DNA from: Clostridium sp. 1001271st1 H5
GTDB taxonomy: Bacteria > Bacillota > Clostridia > Lachnospirales > Lachnospiraceae
Direction: 5' to 3'
NCBI RefSeq assembly: GCF_005845215.1
Contig: NZ_SPHO01000011.1
Span: 1-64,000 of the forward strand
DNA length: 64,000 nucleotides
The position numbers and the translations under genes were made by a program. Of this stretch, positions 53,166-59,148 are shown in pieces. The notes under the pieces were generated by a model, which did no database searches, was not told where the DNA came from, and saw only the letters and a list, made by a program, of their open reading frames with translations. How positions within the stretch are numbered: the stretch's first letter is position 1; every line of letters begins with the position of its first letter.

Positions 53166-54359
53166 CTACGGATATTTCCGAAGCTGTCCTCCGGCGCTTA
53201 AGTCATATACCTTTCCGGGAGCCAGGTTTCCATAATCCACATGGGCAATGTATGGATTGGACTTATTGTAATAAGCAGCAAAAATACGCTCCACCTCCTG
53301 GTTCGCAGTGGTCTTAAAGCACCGGTCCACCATGGTCTGGGGCATCAGTCCTGTCACGGATAAATCCACCTTATACCAGCTGCCGCCCGCTTCCACATAG
53401 ACAAACATATGGTCCTTGTCATTGTCATCCGGAGCACAGAAGCAGTTCAGGCCCATGGACCTGGCTAGCATCTGGTATGCCACGGAAATGCCTTCACAGA
53501 CAGCCTTATGGTTTACCAGACAGCCATAGGCTGTAAAGGAAGGGTCCCCGGAGGTGTCTTCCCCGTTAACAAACCTGGTATACAATCCCGTATCATACGT
53601 ACAGCCGGAGGCAATGTAAAGGGCTGCATGCTTTGCCCGCTCCAGTTCGCTGGCATCCCTCCACCGGTAGCTGTTCAGATAATCCCGGACCACCAGGGCC
53701 AGGGCATTGCGCCGCTGCTTGTAGGTATCGCTTCCCACGCTTTCCTGATACAGGGCCACCTGGCCCAGTACCAGAAGACTGTCGCCGTCAACAGCCGTTT
53801 CCCCGGTTCCTATCTGGTCGCTCTCCCCGTACAATGCCTTGCACAAATCATCGGAAAGGCCAAAATAATTGTACAGCCCATAATTATAATCCTGGCGCAG
53901 GCGCCTCTCCATCACCGGCTCCCCCTTGGCATTCCACCCCATAATGACATCCACATACTGAAGTCCGGCCTGGTCCAGGTAGTCCTTCAGTGGGTAATTG
54001 GCATCATAGGCTGCTTCCCAGCCGCCATCCGCCCATGCCCCGTCCGGTCCCACCTGGTATCCGTCCGGTGTGACCGTGTCTGCCAGCATCCTTCCGTTTG
54101 CATCAAAATAATACCATTTCCCATCCGTGCTCTGCAGCCATCCCCTGGCATAGGACCCATCGTCCTTCTGGTATCTCCATGTTCCGCCCGCCTGTGACCA
54201 GGTCCCTGCGTATGCAGGCGTGGATAATAAAAGGAATGCTGCAGACGCCGCTGCCAGCAGCCTTATAATGGTGCGGCCTGTGTTTGATGACTTCATTCCG
54301 GTTTCTTTTATACTCCATTCTTTCATGTATTCCGCCCCTCTGACGAACCGTCTTGCCAT
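53166..54359 (-). CDS. Secreted transglutaminase-like protein with cell-wall-binding repeats
   Basis: 397 residues. A signal peptide (IIRLLAAASAAFLLLSTPAYA) is followed by choline-binding-type repeats (TWRYQKDDGSYARGWLQ and KWYYFDANGRMLADT), then a transglutaminase/protease-like domain. Its catalytic triad is Cys in HKAVCEGIS, His in DNDKDHMFVYV and Asp in WYKVDLSV. The start at 54359 has AGGAG 7 nt upstream, which leaves about 30 residues before the hydrophobic core. Two later ATGs (54326, 54296) are possible. Likely acts on wall or surface proteins; substrate unknown. Confidence 0.82.
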   Translation of the reverse strand: MARRFVRGAEYMKEWSIKETGMKSSNTGRTIIRLLAAASAAFLLLSTPAYAGTWSQAGGTWRYQKDDGSYARGWLQSTDGKWYYFDANGRMLADTVTPDGYQVGPDGAWADGGWEAAYDANYPLKDYLDQAGLQYVDVIMGWNAKGEPVMERRLRQDYNYGLYNYFGLSDDLCKALYGESDQIGTGETAVDGDSLLVLGQVALYQESVGSDTYKQRRNALALVVRDYLNSYRWRDASELERAKHAALYIASGCTYDTGLYTRFVNGEDTSGDPSFTAYGCLVNHKAVCEGISVAYQMLARSMGLNCFCAPDDNDKDHMFVYVEAGGSWYKVDLSVTGLMPQTMVDRCFKTTANQEVERIFAAYYNKSNPYIAHVDYGNLAPGKVYDLSAGGQLRKYP

Positions 54360-54449
54360 AATCTGACTCCTGCTTTTATAAATTGTTTATTTTCCCTTTA
54401 GTTTCTTTATTGAATCTTTAGCGTGTGCTCAAACTTTGGCCACATTTTC

Positions 54450-54591
54450 CCTGTATAGTAATACTTGTAAGGCGATAGACCTTTTACTATACAGGAAAAC
54501 ACTTTTTCATACCTATGACCGGCAGCTCCCCTTCTGCCGGTCCCCTCCAAATGAAAGATAAGTTTACCGATTCAGGTAAACTTATTTTTTT
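54450..54591 (+). promoter_or_regulatory. Structured leader with intrinsic terminator ahead of the Cu/Zn SOD-like gene
   Basis: Three inverted repeats in a row: 54450-54461 with 54484-54495 (12 bp), 54517-54525 with 54534-54542 (9 bp), and 54560-54568 with 54575-54583 (9 bp). The last is followed by ATTTTTTT. No plus-strand gene ends nearby, so the terminator must act on a transcript that starts in this 275-nt gap. That could be an attenuated leader of the SOD-like gene or a short independent RNA. No known riboswitch class was recognised. Confidence 0.55.
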
Positions 54592-54634
54592 ATGCGCATA
54601 TGCTATAAAGAAATCATTTTTACAGGAGACCATT

Positions 54635-55144
54635 ATGGCCAACCAATCTGTCACTCCTGCTGACATCTTTGCTGATTTGCTGCGCTTTCGGGCCCCTGCC
54701 GCCATTGCCTGGGTCAGAGGCGGAAGTGCTGCGCCCGGCTTAAGCGGCCTGGTGAAATTCTACCAGACTCCTTATGGGGGCGTACTGGTGGAAGCCGAGA
54801 TATTTAATCTTCCCAATAAACAGGCTCCCGGTTCCACGGATTTTTATGCCATGCACATTCACCAGAACGGTGATTGTTCCGATGACTTCGCCCGTACGGG
54901 GGACCACTACAATCCTTCCGGCGAACCTCATCCGGACCATGCAGGGGACCTGCTTCCCCTTCTCGGGAACGAGGGTTATGCCTGGCTCTCCTTTTATGAC
55001 AAGCGCTTTTCCACAGATGACATCATCGGCAAATCGGTTGTCATTCACAGTCATGCCGACGACTTTACATCCCAGCCTTCCGGAAACTCCGGAACCAAAA
55101 TCGGATGCGGCGTCATTGAAAAAGCGGATTATCTAAAAGTATAG
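54635..55144 (+). CDS. Cu/Zn superoxide dismutase-like protein, cytoplasmic form
   Basis: 169 residues from ATG 54635, with ACAGGAG 7 nt upstream. The family metal site is visible: HIH in YAMHIHQNGDCSDDF, GDHYNPSGEPHPDHAGDL, and the late His in VVIHSHADDF. The disulfide Cys pair is in NGDC and IGCGVIE. Aromatic segments GYAWLSFYD also fit. Unlike most bacterial SodC proteins there is no signal peptide or lipobox, so it would stay in the cytoplasm; whether it is an active dismutase there is open. A terminator-bearing leader precedes it. Confidence 0.8.
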   Translation: MANQSVTPADIFADLLRFRAPAAIAWVRGGSAAPGLSGLVKFYQTPYGGVLVEAEIFNLPNKQAPGSTDFYAMHIHQNGDCSDDFARTGDHYNPSGEPHPDHAGDLLPLLGNEGYAWLSFYDKRFSTDDIIGKSVVIHSHADDFTSQPSGNSGTKIGCGVIEKADYLKV

Positions 55145-55240
55145 CACAATGGCAGGGAAATATCATCCCCGCAGTTTTCACAAAAATACCCAGGAAATGC
55201 AGAGGAACAAATTACAGTCAGAAAATACCGGATACCGCCA

Positions 55241-56224
55241 TTAATATGTGCGGAATCCGGCACCTTCCAGGATATCCAGGTCCCGGAACACAGCAGCCAC
55301 CGCAGCCTCATATTCTTCCAGTCTCTGGGATTTTTTTATTTTCTTAATGTATTTTCCGTTGTCGGAAAAAATCTGAATCATGCAGGCCCACAGTTCTTTC
55401 ATTTTAAACAGGACATTTCTGTCCCCGGACATGATTTCACGGTAGCCTTCGTATACCATCTGGTGGAATTGTCTTAATGTTTCCTTGTTGTTTTTGGCAT
55501 TGCCTGAACCTGCTTCAACCCCAATCCAATCCAGCAGTCCGGGATTGGATATGATTCCCCGTCCCAGCATCACCCTATCCAGTTCCGGATATTCTCCGCA
55601 TAATGTTTCATAGTCAGATATAGTAAATATATCCCCGTTATAGCAAACCGGGGCCCGGCTGCCGTGAAACCCGCTATAAAATGCATCCATGTTTGGGGTG
55701 TTTTTATAATAATCCGTGCGGATTCTGGGATGGAGAACCAGCTCTTTTATGGGATACCGGTTATAAATTTCCAAAAGACCCGGGAATTCATCCGGAGAGG
55801 TCATCCCCAGCCTGGTTTTTATGGAAAGCTCCATCCCCATCTGGCTCAGACCTGTGCAGACTTCATCCAGAAACCGGTCCAGGCTGTCCGGCCGCTCCAG
55901 AAATCCCGCCCCCTTGTGCTTGGATACCACGGTTCCTGAGGGGCAGCCCAGGTTCAGGTTCAATTCAGTATAACCGTATTCCCGCAATTCCTTCGCCACC
56001 CGCATAAAATCTTCCGCCTGGTTCGTGAGAATCTGCGGAACCAGATATATTCCGCGGTTGTGCTCCGGCAGGATGTCACTGAGTTCCCGGAAGCTGAGAT
56101 TGCTGTTTGCCTTTGGTGACAGGAATGGGGTGAAATATTTATCCATAGGGTGGTAACAGGCGTGGTATGCATTGCGGTATATGTAGCCGGTAAGGCCTTC
56201 CATGGGGGCTAAATAGAAGTTCAT
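55241..56224 (-). CDS. tRNA-dihydrouridine synthase family protein
   Basis: 327 residues. FMN-dependent enzyme reducing uridines in tRNA D-loops. APMEGLTGYIYRNA at the N-terminus and the catalytic Cys in LNLNLGCPSGTVVSKHKGAG are diagnostic; SIKTRLG, LVLHPRIR and MLGRGIISNPGL complete the TIM-barrel signatures. AAGGA lies about 14 nt before the ATG, a weak distance. A 16-nt tandem repeat sits in its upstream region. Confidence 0.9.
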   Translation of the reverse strand: MNFYLAPMEGLTGYIYRNAYHACYHPMDKYFTPFLSPKANSNLSFRELSDILPEHNRGIYLVPQILTNQAEDFMRVAKELREYGYTELNLNLGCPSGTVVSKHKGAGFLERPDSLDRFLDEVCTGLSQMGMELSIKTRLGMTSPDEFPGLLEIYNRYPIKELVLHPRIRTDYYKNTPNMDAFYSGFHGSRAPVCYNGDIFTISDYETLCGEYPELDRVMLGRGIISNPGLLDWIGVEAGSGNAKNNKETLRQFHQMVYEGYREIMSGDRNVLFKMKELWACMIQIFSDNGKYIKKIKKSQRLEEYEAAVAAVFRDLDILEGAGFRTY

Positions 56225-56289
56225 TGAATGGGCCGTCCTTTTCTTGTTAATTAATATTGTGATTTTTTAATTGCGGCTTTTGTTATTGT

Positions 56290-56385
56290 GTTTCTTTGTT
56301 ACTGTGTTTCTTTGTTACTGCGTTTCTTTGTTGCTGCGTTTCTTTGTTGCTGCGTTTCTTCATTGCTGTATTTTTTATTGCTAGA
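56290..56385 (-). repeat. 16-nt tandem repeat upstream of the dihydrouridine synthase gene
   Basis: Five near-perfect 16-bp units (plus strand GTTTCTTTGTTRCTGY) and a sixth decayed one, at 56290-56385. The period is not a multiple of three, so it is not coding. It lies 65 nt before the start codon, in the leader if transcription starts further upstream. Confidence 0.85.
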
Positions 56386-56808
56386 ATAGCTATTTCAAAT
56401 GTCAAAAAGCGGCAAGCCGTTTCATAAGAACACCTCGCAAACCCGCATGAAATGGACGTTTTCTCAAATCCGGCGAATAAACCGGCACAACCTGCAACCG
56501 CATAATTTTGTAAAGTTGGGCACCACAAAACAAAAAACAGCAAACCCTTGCGTGGCCTGCTGACAGACTTAGCAGACAGCACATGGCCAATCCACCTGTG
56601 GCGCGTTCGCAAGGCAGTGCAAGCGGCCCTTGCCGGGGGGTTGGGGGCGGCCCACAACAAGTATATTTTTCAGGTTCTCGCGGAGGCGAAAAACGAAAAA
56701 TCGCAAAGTGTGTACCACTTTGCCCTGCTTGCCACTATTGAAAACGGCTAAAGAGGAAGCACGTCTTATACCAATAAGGCGCAGGAAACCAGCTGGACGA
56801 ACTGGAAT
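56386..56808. other. Gene-free stretch, possibly mobile-element debris
   Basis: GC-rich sequence with no supported gene. A plus frame around 56590-56751 reads VRKAVQAALAGGLGAAHNKY and ends YHFALLATIENG. It is open but has no recognisable family or start site and could be the remains of a mobilisation region. Boundary between host-like sequence and the AT-rich acetyltransferase/prophage segment. Confidence 0.3.
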
Positions 56809-57294
56809 TTATACATTTTCCATCATCAATTCTTTGCACTTCCATTCTTCGCCTAAAACGCAATATGTTTCAGTTGTATCAAGAATCACATCATCAAAAC
56901 CAACTGCTTTATAGCAATAATAAGCAGGCAGATTGTTTTCAAAAACTCCTAACGTTGCTCTTTTAGCCCCATATATCTCAAACACAAACTTGAGTCCCAA
57001 TCGAAGCATCGTTTTCCCATAGCTTTTCCCACGTTTTTCGGGATTTATAATAACAAACCCAAAACGCAATTCATCCAATGATTCATTAGGATTTCTTAAC
57101 GTAAAAAAACCAACGATTCCTGTCTCATCAAATGCAGTAAACGGCATTAAAGATTCAACGGAACGAAATTCATTTTGTGTTATAGGATAATTTCCAAGTA
57201 CGCCTGCTGTCCACTTATAAAATGCTATTTCATCTTGACACCACGATAAAATCGTATTTGCGTCCGCAGCTTTATATGGTCTTATTCTAATCAT
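56809..57294 (-). CDS. GNAT family N-acetyltransferase
   Basis: 161 residues from ATG 57294 (MIRIRPYKAADANTIL), with GGGGGAG 5-6 nt upstream; the longer frame to 57405 lacks a site. The acetyl-CoA loop is VIINPEKRGKSYGKTML, and ENNLPAYYCYKAVGF is the usual late motif. AT-rich compared with the genes at 48-56 kb, so probably acquired, perhaps as cargo next to the prophage. Acceptor unknown. Confidence 0.82.
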   Translation of the reverse strand: MIRIRPYKAADANTILSWCQDEIAFYKWTAGVLGNYPITQNEFRSVESLMPFTAFDETGIVGFFTLRNPNESLDELRFGFVIINPEKRGKSYGKTMLRLGLKFVFEIYGAKRATLGVFENNLPAYYCYKAVGFDDVILDTTETYCVLGEEWKCKELMMENV

Positions 57295-57593
57295 ATGTTC
57301 TCCCCCGCAAATTCCAATTCGTACGTCTTTTAAACCTAAATCGTGCAAATTCATAACTACTTTTTTCATTTTAATATGACCGCATGGAAATGTCAAACAA
57401 CTCATTTTGTTTCATTACTTCATATAACTGCTCATAACTCAGTTTGTTCGCTTGGGCACCATTCAGGCACCATTTTACCCTTTGCAGAACGGTTTCTCAC
57501 ATGGCAGAAATGCTGATTTCATCGGCCTTTCCGGCTGGAAAAAGAATTTTATAGCCACTAAATATTTACTATTTTTTATTTAATAGGTTAGCA
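57295..57593. other. Flank of the prophage end
   Basis: No complete gene. On the minus strand, 57477-57363 is an open frame reading VKWCLNGAQANKLSYEQLYE and ending DISMRSY. It looks like the tail of a lost protein, perhaps an integrase, though I cannot assign it. GGCACCATT occurs twice, 11 nt apart (57454-57473 region). Confidence 0.35.
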
Positions 57594-57621
57594 TAGACAA
57601 CCAACATATAATAACTATAAT
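57594..57621 (+). promoter_or_regulatory. Toxin promoter, copy 1
   Basis: TAGACA (57594-57599), 16 nt, TATAAT (57616-57621). The predicted transcript starts near the conserved TTGCTGTTGACTC leader. Confidence 0.7.
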
Positions 57622-57663
57622 TAAATTGCTGTTGACTCTTTCCAGCAGGAAGGAGGTGCTCAC

Positions 57664-57750
57664 ATGGACTACATAATAGCTTTCCTTATCTCAGTCCTGG
57701 CAGGTATTGTCGGCCACTTTATCTGCAAATGGCCAGACCGGGATAAATAG
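57664..57750 (+). CDS. Fst/Ldr-like type I toxin peptide, copy 1
   Basis: 28 codons: MDYIIAFLISVLAGIVGHF followed by ICKWPDRDK. A single membrane helix with a charged C-terminus follows the Fst/Ldr toxin pattern (helix, small-residue AG-V step, Trp, then charged tail). AGGAGG is 7 nt before the ATG. In the leader, GCTGTTG (57628-57634) is the exact complement of CAACAGC (57751-57757), directly after the stop, so the two mRNA ends can pair and hide the start region. Direct repeats of the start region lie in the antisense RNA. Expected to damage or depolarise the host membrane when unpaired; toxicity is inferred. The usual Leu after Trp is Pro here. Confidence 0.8.
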   Translation: MDYIIAFLISVLAGIVGHFICKWPDRDK

Positions 57751-57784
57751 CAACAGCTGGCCTAGGTTATCCTACCATATAAGG

Positions 57785-57857
57785 GAAAAGAACCCCAGAA
57801 AGTGGCCTCTTTCTGGGGTTCGTCTTTGTCACACGGACAAAATAGCTTTCCTAGCTA
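57785..57857 (-). ncRNA. Antisense antitoxin RNA (RNA II-like), copy 1
   Basis: A minus-strand promoter TTGACA (57891-57886), 17 nt, TAATAT (57868-57863) should start an RNA near 57857 that ends after the shared hairpin, about 70 nt. It carries complements of DRb and DRa of the toxin start region plus the terminator hairpin, the layout of RNA II in the enterococcal par locus. Confidence 0.78.
57790..57821. terminator. Shared bidirectional terminator, copy 1
   Basis: A 13-bp perfect stem with a 6-nt loop (GAACCCCAGAAAG and its complement). U-rich sequence follows on both strands (TCTTTG on plus, TTCTTTTCCC on minus). It ends both the toxin mRNA and the antisense RNA. Confidence 0.85.
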
Positions 57858-57862
57858 TTATT

Positions 57863-57891
57863 ATATTATAACTATCTTAGGAAAATGTCAA
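57863..57891 (-). promoter_or_regulatory. Antitoxin promoter, copy 1
   Basis: TTGACA-N17-TAATAT on the minus strand. The same boxes and the same 17-nt spacing occur in copies 2 and 3 while the spacer sequences differ. Confidence 0.8.
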
Positions 57892-57956
57892 TAGCTCTTA
57901 TTTTACATTTCTTCGTTATTCTAACCACCAAGCATTTCCTAAATCTTCAAAAAACC

Positions 57957-58050
57957 TTATTCCATAAGCGTTTTTTTAAATTTTCCAGCCTTAGCCGCTT
58001 CCTCAATGGAAACTGTGAAGGCTGGATTTTCAAGGATTTTAGGGGTGGTT
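57957..58050 (-). other. Coding-like tail between toxin-antitoxin copies 1 and 2
   Basis: The minus frame reads TTPKILENPAFTVSIEEAAK, then AGKFKKTLME and a stop, with an in-frame stop about 10 nt further upstream and no start codon. Homologous tails follow copies 2 and 3. It is probably the 3' end of a gene carried along in the duplication. Confidence 0.45.
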
Positions 58051-58121
58051 GTGCGCTATGAGTGTTCTACTCTGCACTACTGATGACTACCTATTCCCAC
58101 TCTTTATTTTATAAATTGACA

Positions 58122-58150
58122 TAGACATTCCACCACTTAACATCTATAAT
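58122..58150 (+). promoter_or_regulatory. Toxin promoter, copy 2
   Basis: TAGACA (58122-58127), 17 nt, TATAAT (58145-58150). Confidence 0.75.
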
Positions 58151-58192
58151 TAAATTGCTGTTGACTCTTTCCAGCAGGAAGGAGGTGACATA

Positions 58193-58279
58193 ATGCACTA
58201 CATAGATTCATTTCTCATTTCTGTCATGGCTGGTATAGTCTGCTACTATATCAACAAATGGTTAGACAGAAAAAAATAA
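58193..58279 (+). CDS. Fst/Ldr-like type I toxin peptide, copy 2
   Basis: 28 codons: MHYIDSFLISVMAGIVCYY followed by INKWLDRKK. Same helix, AG-V step, Trp-Leu and basic tail as the other copies. AGGAGGTG is 6 nt before the ATG. GCTGTTG (58157-58163) in the leader pairs with CAACAGC (58280-58286) right after the stop. The region around the start is repeated in the antisense RNA of this copy (14 nt with one wobble, and 11 nt identical). Toxin role inferred from peptide pattern and locus design. Confidence 0.82.
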   Translation: MHYIDSFLISVMAGIVCYYINKWLDRKK

Positions 58280-58314
58280 CAACAGCTAGCCTGGGTTATC
58301 CCACCCTATAAAGG

Positions 58315-58393
58315 AAAAAGAATCCCCAGGAAGCTGCAACTTCCTGGGGATTTGCATTTGTGACACAATGCACATAAATTCATTTCTCTGCTA
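58315..58393 (-). ncRNA. Antisense antitoxin RNA (RNA II-like), copy 2
   Basis: From TTGACA (58427-58422), 17 nt, TAATAT (58404-58399), with a start near 58393 and an end after the shared hairpin, about 75 nt. It contains complements of DRb and DRa of toxin copy 2. Confidence 0.8.
58321..58352. terminator. Shared bidirectional terminator, copy 2
   Basis: A 13-bp perfect stem (58321-58333 with 58340-58352) and a 6-nt loop. TTCTTTTTCC follows on the minus strand. Several stem positions differ from copy 1 with both partners changed. Confidence 0.85.
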
Positions 58394-58398
58394 CTATC

Positions 58399-58427
58399 AT
58401 ATTAAACCAGAATAGCTGAAATGTCAA
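58399..58427 (-). promoter_or_regulatory. Antitoxin promoter, copy 2
   Basis: TTGACA-N17-TAATAT on the minus strand. Confidence 0.8.
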
Positions 58428-58506
58428 GAAACACATATATAATGATTTTTTTAAAACCATAAAAATATGGTTCATCCTCTCAAAGCCTTATATCATAAAG
58501 CTTTTC

Positions 58507-58575
58507 TTAGGATTTCCCTGCTTTAGCGCTCTCCTCACTGGAAACTGTGAAGGCTGGATTTTCAAAAATTTTAGG
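58507..58575 (-). other. Coding-like tail between toxin-antitoxin copies 2 and 3
   Basis: The minus frame reads ENPAFTVSSEESAKAGKS and a stop, homologous to the tail at 57957-58050 but ending earlier. Confidence 0.45.
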
Positions 58576-58654
58576 GATATTTGTATGCTATGAGTGTGCT
58601 ACGCTGCCGTTCTGATTACTGTTCCGATTTCTTTATGGAGTTTATATAAAACAA

Positions 58655-58683
58655 TGGACAGCCTTCTATCAAAGCGATATAAC
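58655..58683 (+). promoter_or_regulatory. Toxin promoter, copy 3
   Basis: TGGACA (58655-58660), 17 nt, TATAAC (58678-58683). Confidence 0.7.
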
Positions 58684-58726
58684 AAAGTTGCTGTTGACTC
58701 TTTCCAGCAGGAAGGAGGTGCGACCA

Positions 58727-58813
58727 GTGCAATACATAACCACTTTTCTTATCTCTGTTATGGCAGGTATAGTTTGCTACTATATTTGTAAATGGTTGGA
58801 CAGAGATAAATAA
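58727..58813 (+). CDS. Fst/Ldr-like type I toxin peptide, copy 3 (GTG start)
   Basis: 28 codons with a GTG start: MQYITTFLISVMAGIVCYY followed by ICKWLDRDK. It is the copy closest to the family consensus. AAGGAGG is 8-9 nt upstream. The end-to-end pairing element has shifted by one base: CTGTTGA (58691-58697) with TCAACAG (58814-58820), again directly behind the stop codon, so the pairing is kept although the bases moved. The GTG start may lower translation compared with copies 1 and 2. Confidence 0.8.
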   Translation: MQYITTFLISVMAGIVCYYICKWLDRDK

Positions 58814-58847
58814 TCAACAGTCTGCCTAAGTTATTCCTCTTCAAAAG

Positions 58848-58925
58848 GAAAAAGAAACCCCAAGGAGGTGCAACTCCTTGGGGTTTCGCTTTGCGTCCAG
58901 TAGACACAACCACTTTTCTCTGCTA
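58848..58925 (-). ncRNA. Antisense antitoxin RNA (RNA II-like), copy 3
   Basis: From TTGACA (58959-58954), 17 nt, TAATAT (58936-58931), with a start near 58925 and an end after the shared hairpin. It contains complements of DRb and DRa of toxin copy 3. Confidence 0.78.
58854..58887. terminator. Shared bidirectional terminator, copy 3
   Basis: A 14-bp perfect stem (58854-58867 with 58874-58887) and a 6-nt loop. TTTCTTTTTCC follows on the minus strand. Compensatory changes relative to copies 1 and 2. Confidence 0.85.
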
Positions 58926-58930
58926 ACATT

Positions 58931-58959
58931 ATATTACGCCAAGGAAGTGAAAATGTCAA
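58931..58959 (-). promoter_or_regulatory. Antitoxin promoter, copy 3
   Basis: TTGACA-N17-TAATAT on the minus strand. Confidence 0.8.
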
Positions 58960-59041
58960 TAATTTATTAATTATCAAAACATTTATTCCAACCATCAAAC
59001 ACACTCAAAACTTCCAAAACATCTTATTCTATCAGCATTAT

Positions 59042-59100
59042 TTAAAATTTTCCAGCCTTCGCCGCTTCCTCAATAGAAACAGGAAACCTTGATTTTTAGC
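59042..59100 (-). other. Coding-like tail after toxin-antitoxin copy 3
   Basis: The minus frame reads KSRFPVSIEEAAKAGKF and a stop. It is the third homologue of the tails at 57957 and 58507 and lies about 50 nt downstream of the phage gene ending at 59149. Confidence 0.45.
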
Positions 59101-59148
59101 CATTCTTTTATCAAAAGTATAGGAATATTCAAGAAGTAAACGACATTT

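Larger units (their letters stand above)
57661..57852. repeat. DRa/DRb direct repeats of toxin-antitoxin copy 1
   Basis: DRa: CACATGGAC (57661-57669, covers the start codon) and CACACGGAC (57830-57838), one T/C change that still gives a G-U pair in the RNA duplex. DRb: AATAGCTTTCCT at 57675-57686 and 57841-57852, identical over 12 nt. The distal copies lie at the 5' end of the antisense RNA. Confidence 0.88.
58185..58388. repeat. DRa/DRb direct repeats of toxin-antitoxin copy 2
   Basis: DRa: GTGACATAATGCAC (58185-58198, covers the start codon) and GTGACACAATGCAC (58360-58373), one T/C change compatible with G-U pairing. DRb: ATTCATTTCTC at 58206-58216 and 58378-58388, identical. The sequences differ completely from DRa/DRb of copies 1 and 3. 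Confidence 0.9.
58720..58919. repeat. DRa/DRb direct repeats of toxin-antitoxin copy 3
   Basis: DRa: GCGACCAGT (58720-58728, touching the GTG start) and GCGTCCAGT (58893-58901), one A/T mismatch. DRb: CATAACCACTTTTCT (58735-58749) and CACAACCACTTTTCT (58905-58919), one T/C change compatible with G-U pairing. Confidence 0.88.
57594..59100. repeat. Three tandem 0.53-kb units, each a type I toxin-antitoxin locus
   Basis: Start codons of the three small ORFs are at 57664, 58193 and 58727 (529 and 534 bp apart). Each unit contains the same series: toxin promoter, 28-codon ORF, bidirectional terminator, convergent antisense promoter, then a minus-strand coding-like tail (VSIEEAAKAGKF and variants). 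Units are diverged (roughly 70-85% by eye), so the duplication is old. Confidence 0.9.

Noticed and set aside
56290..56385. CRISPR array
   Set aside because: The 16-nt units are directly abutting with no spacers.
57664..58813. The three 28-codon ORFs as phage holins
   Set aside because: They are too short, are on the opposite strand to the phage genes, and each has its own antisense promoter and start-region repeats, which holins lack.
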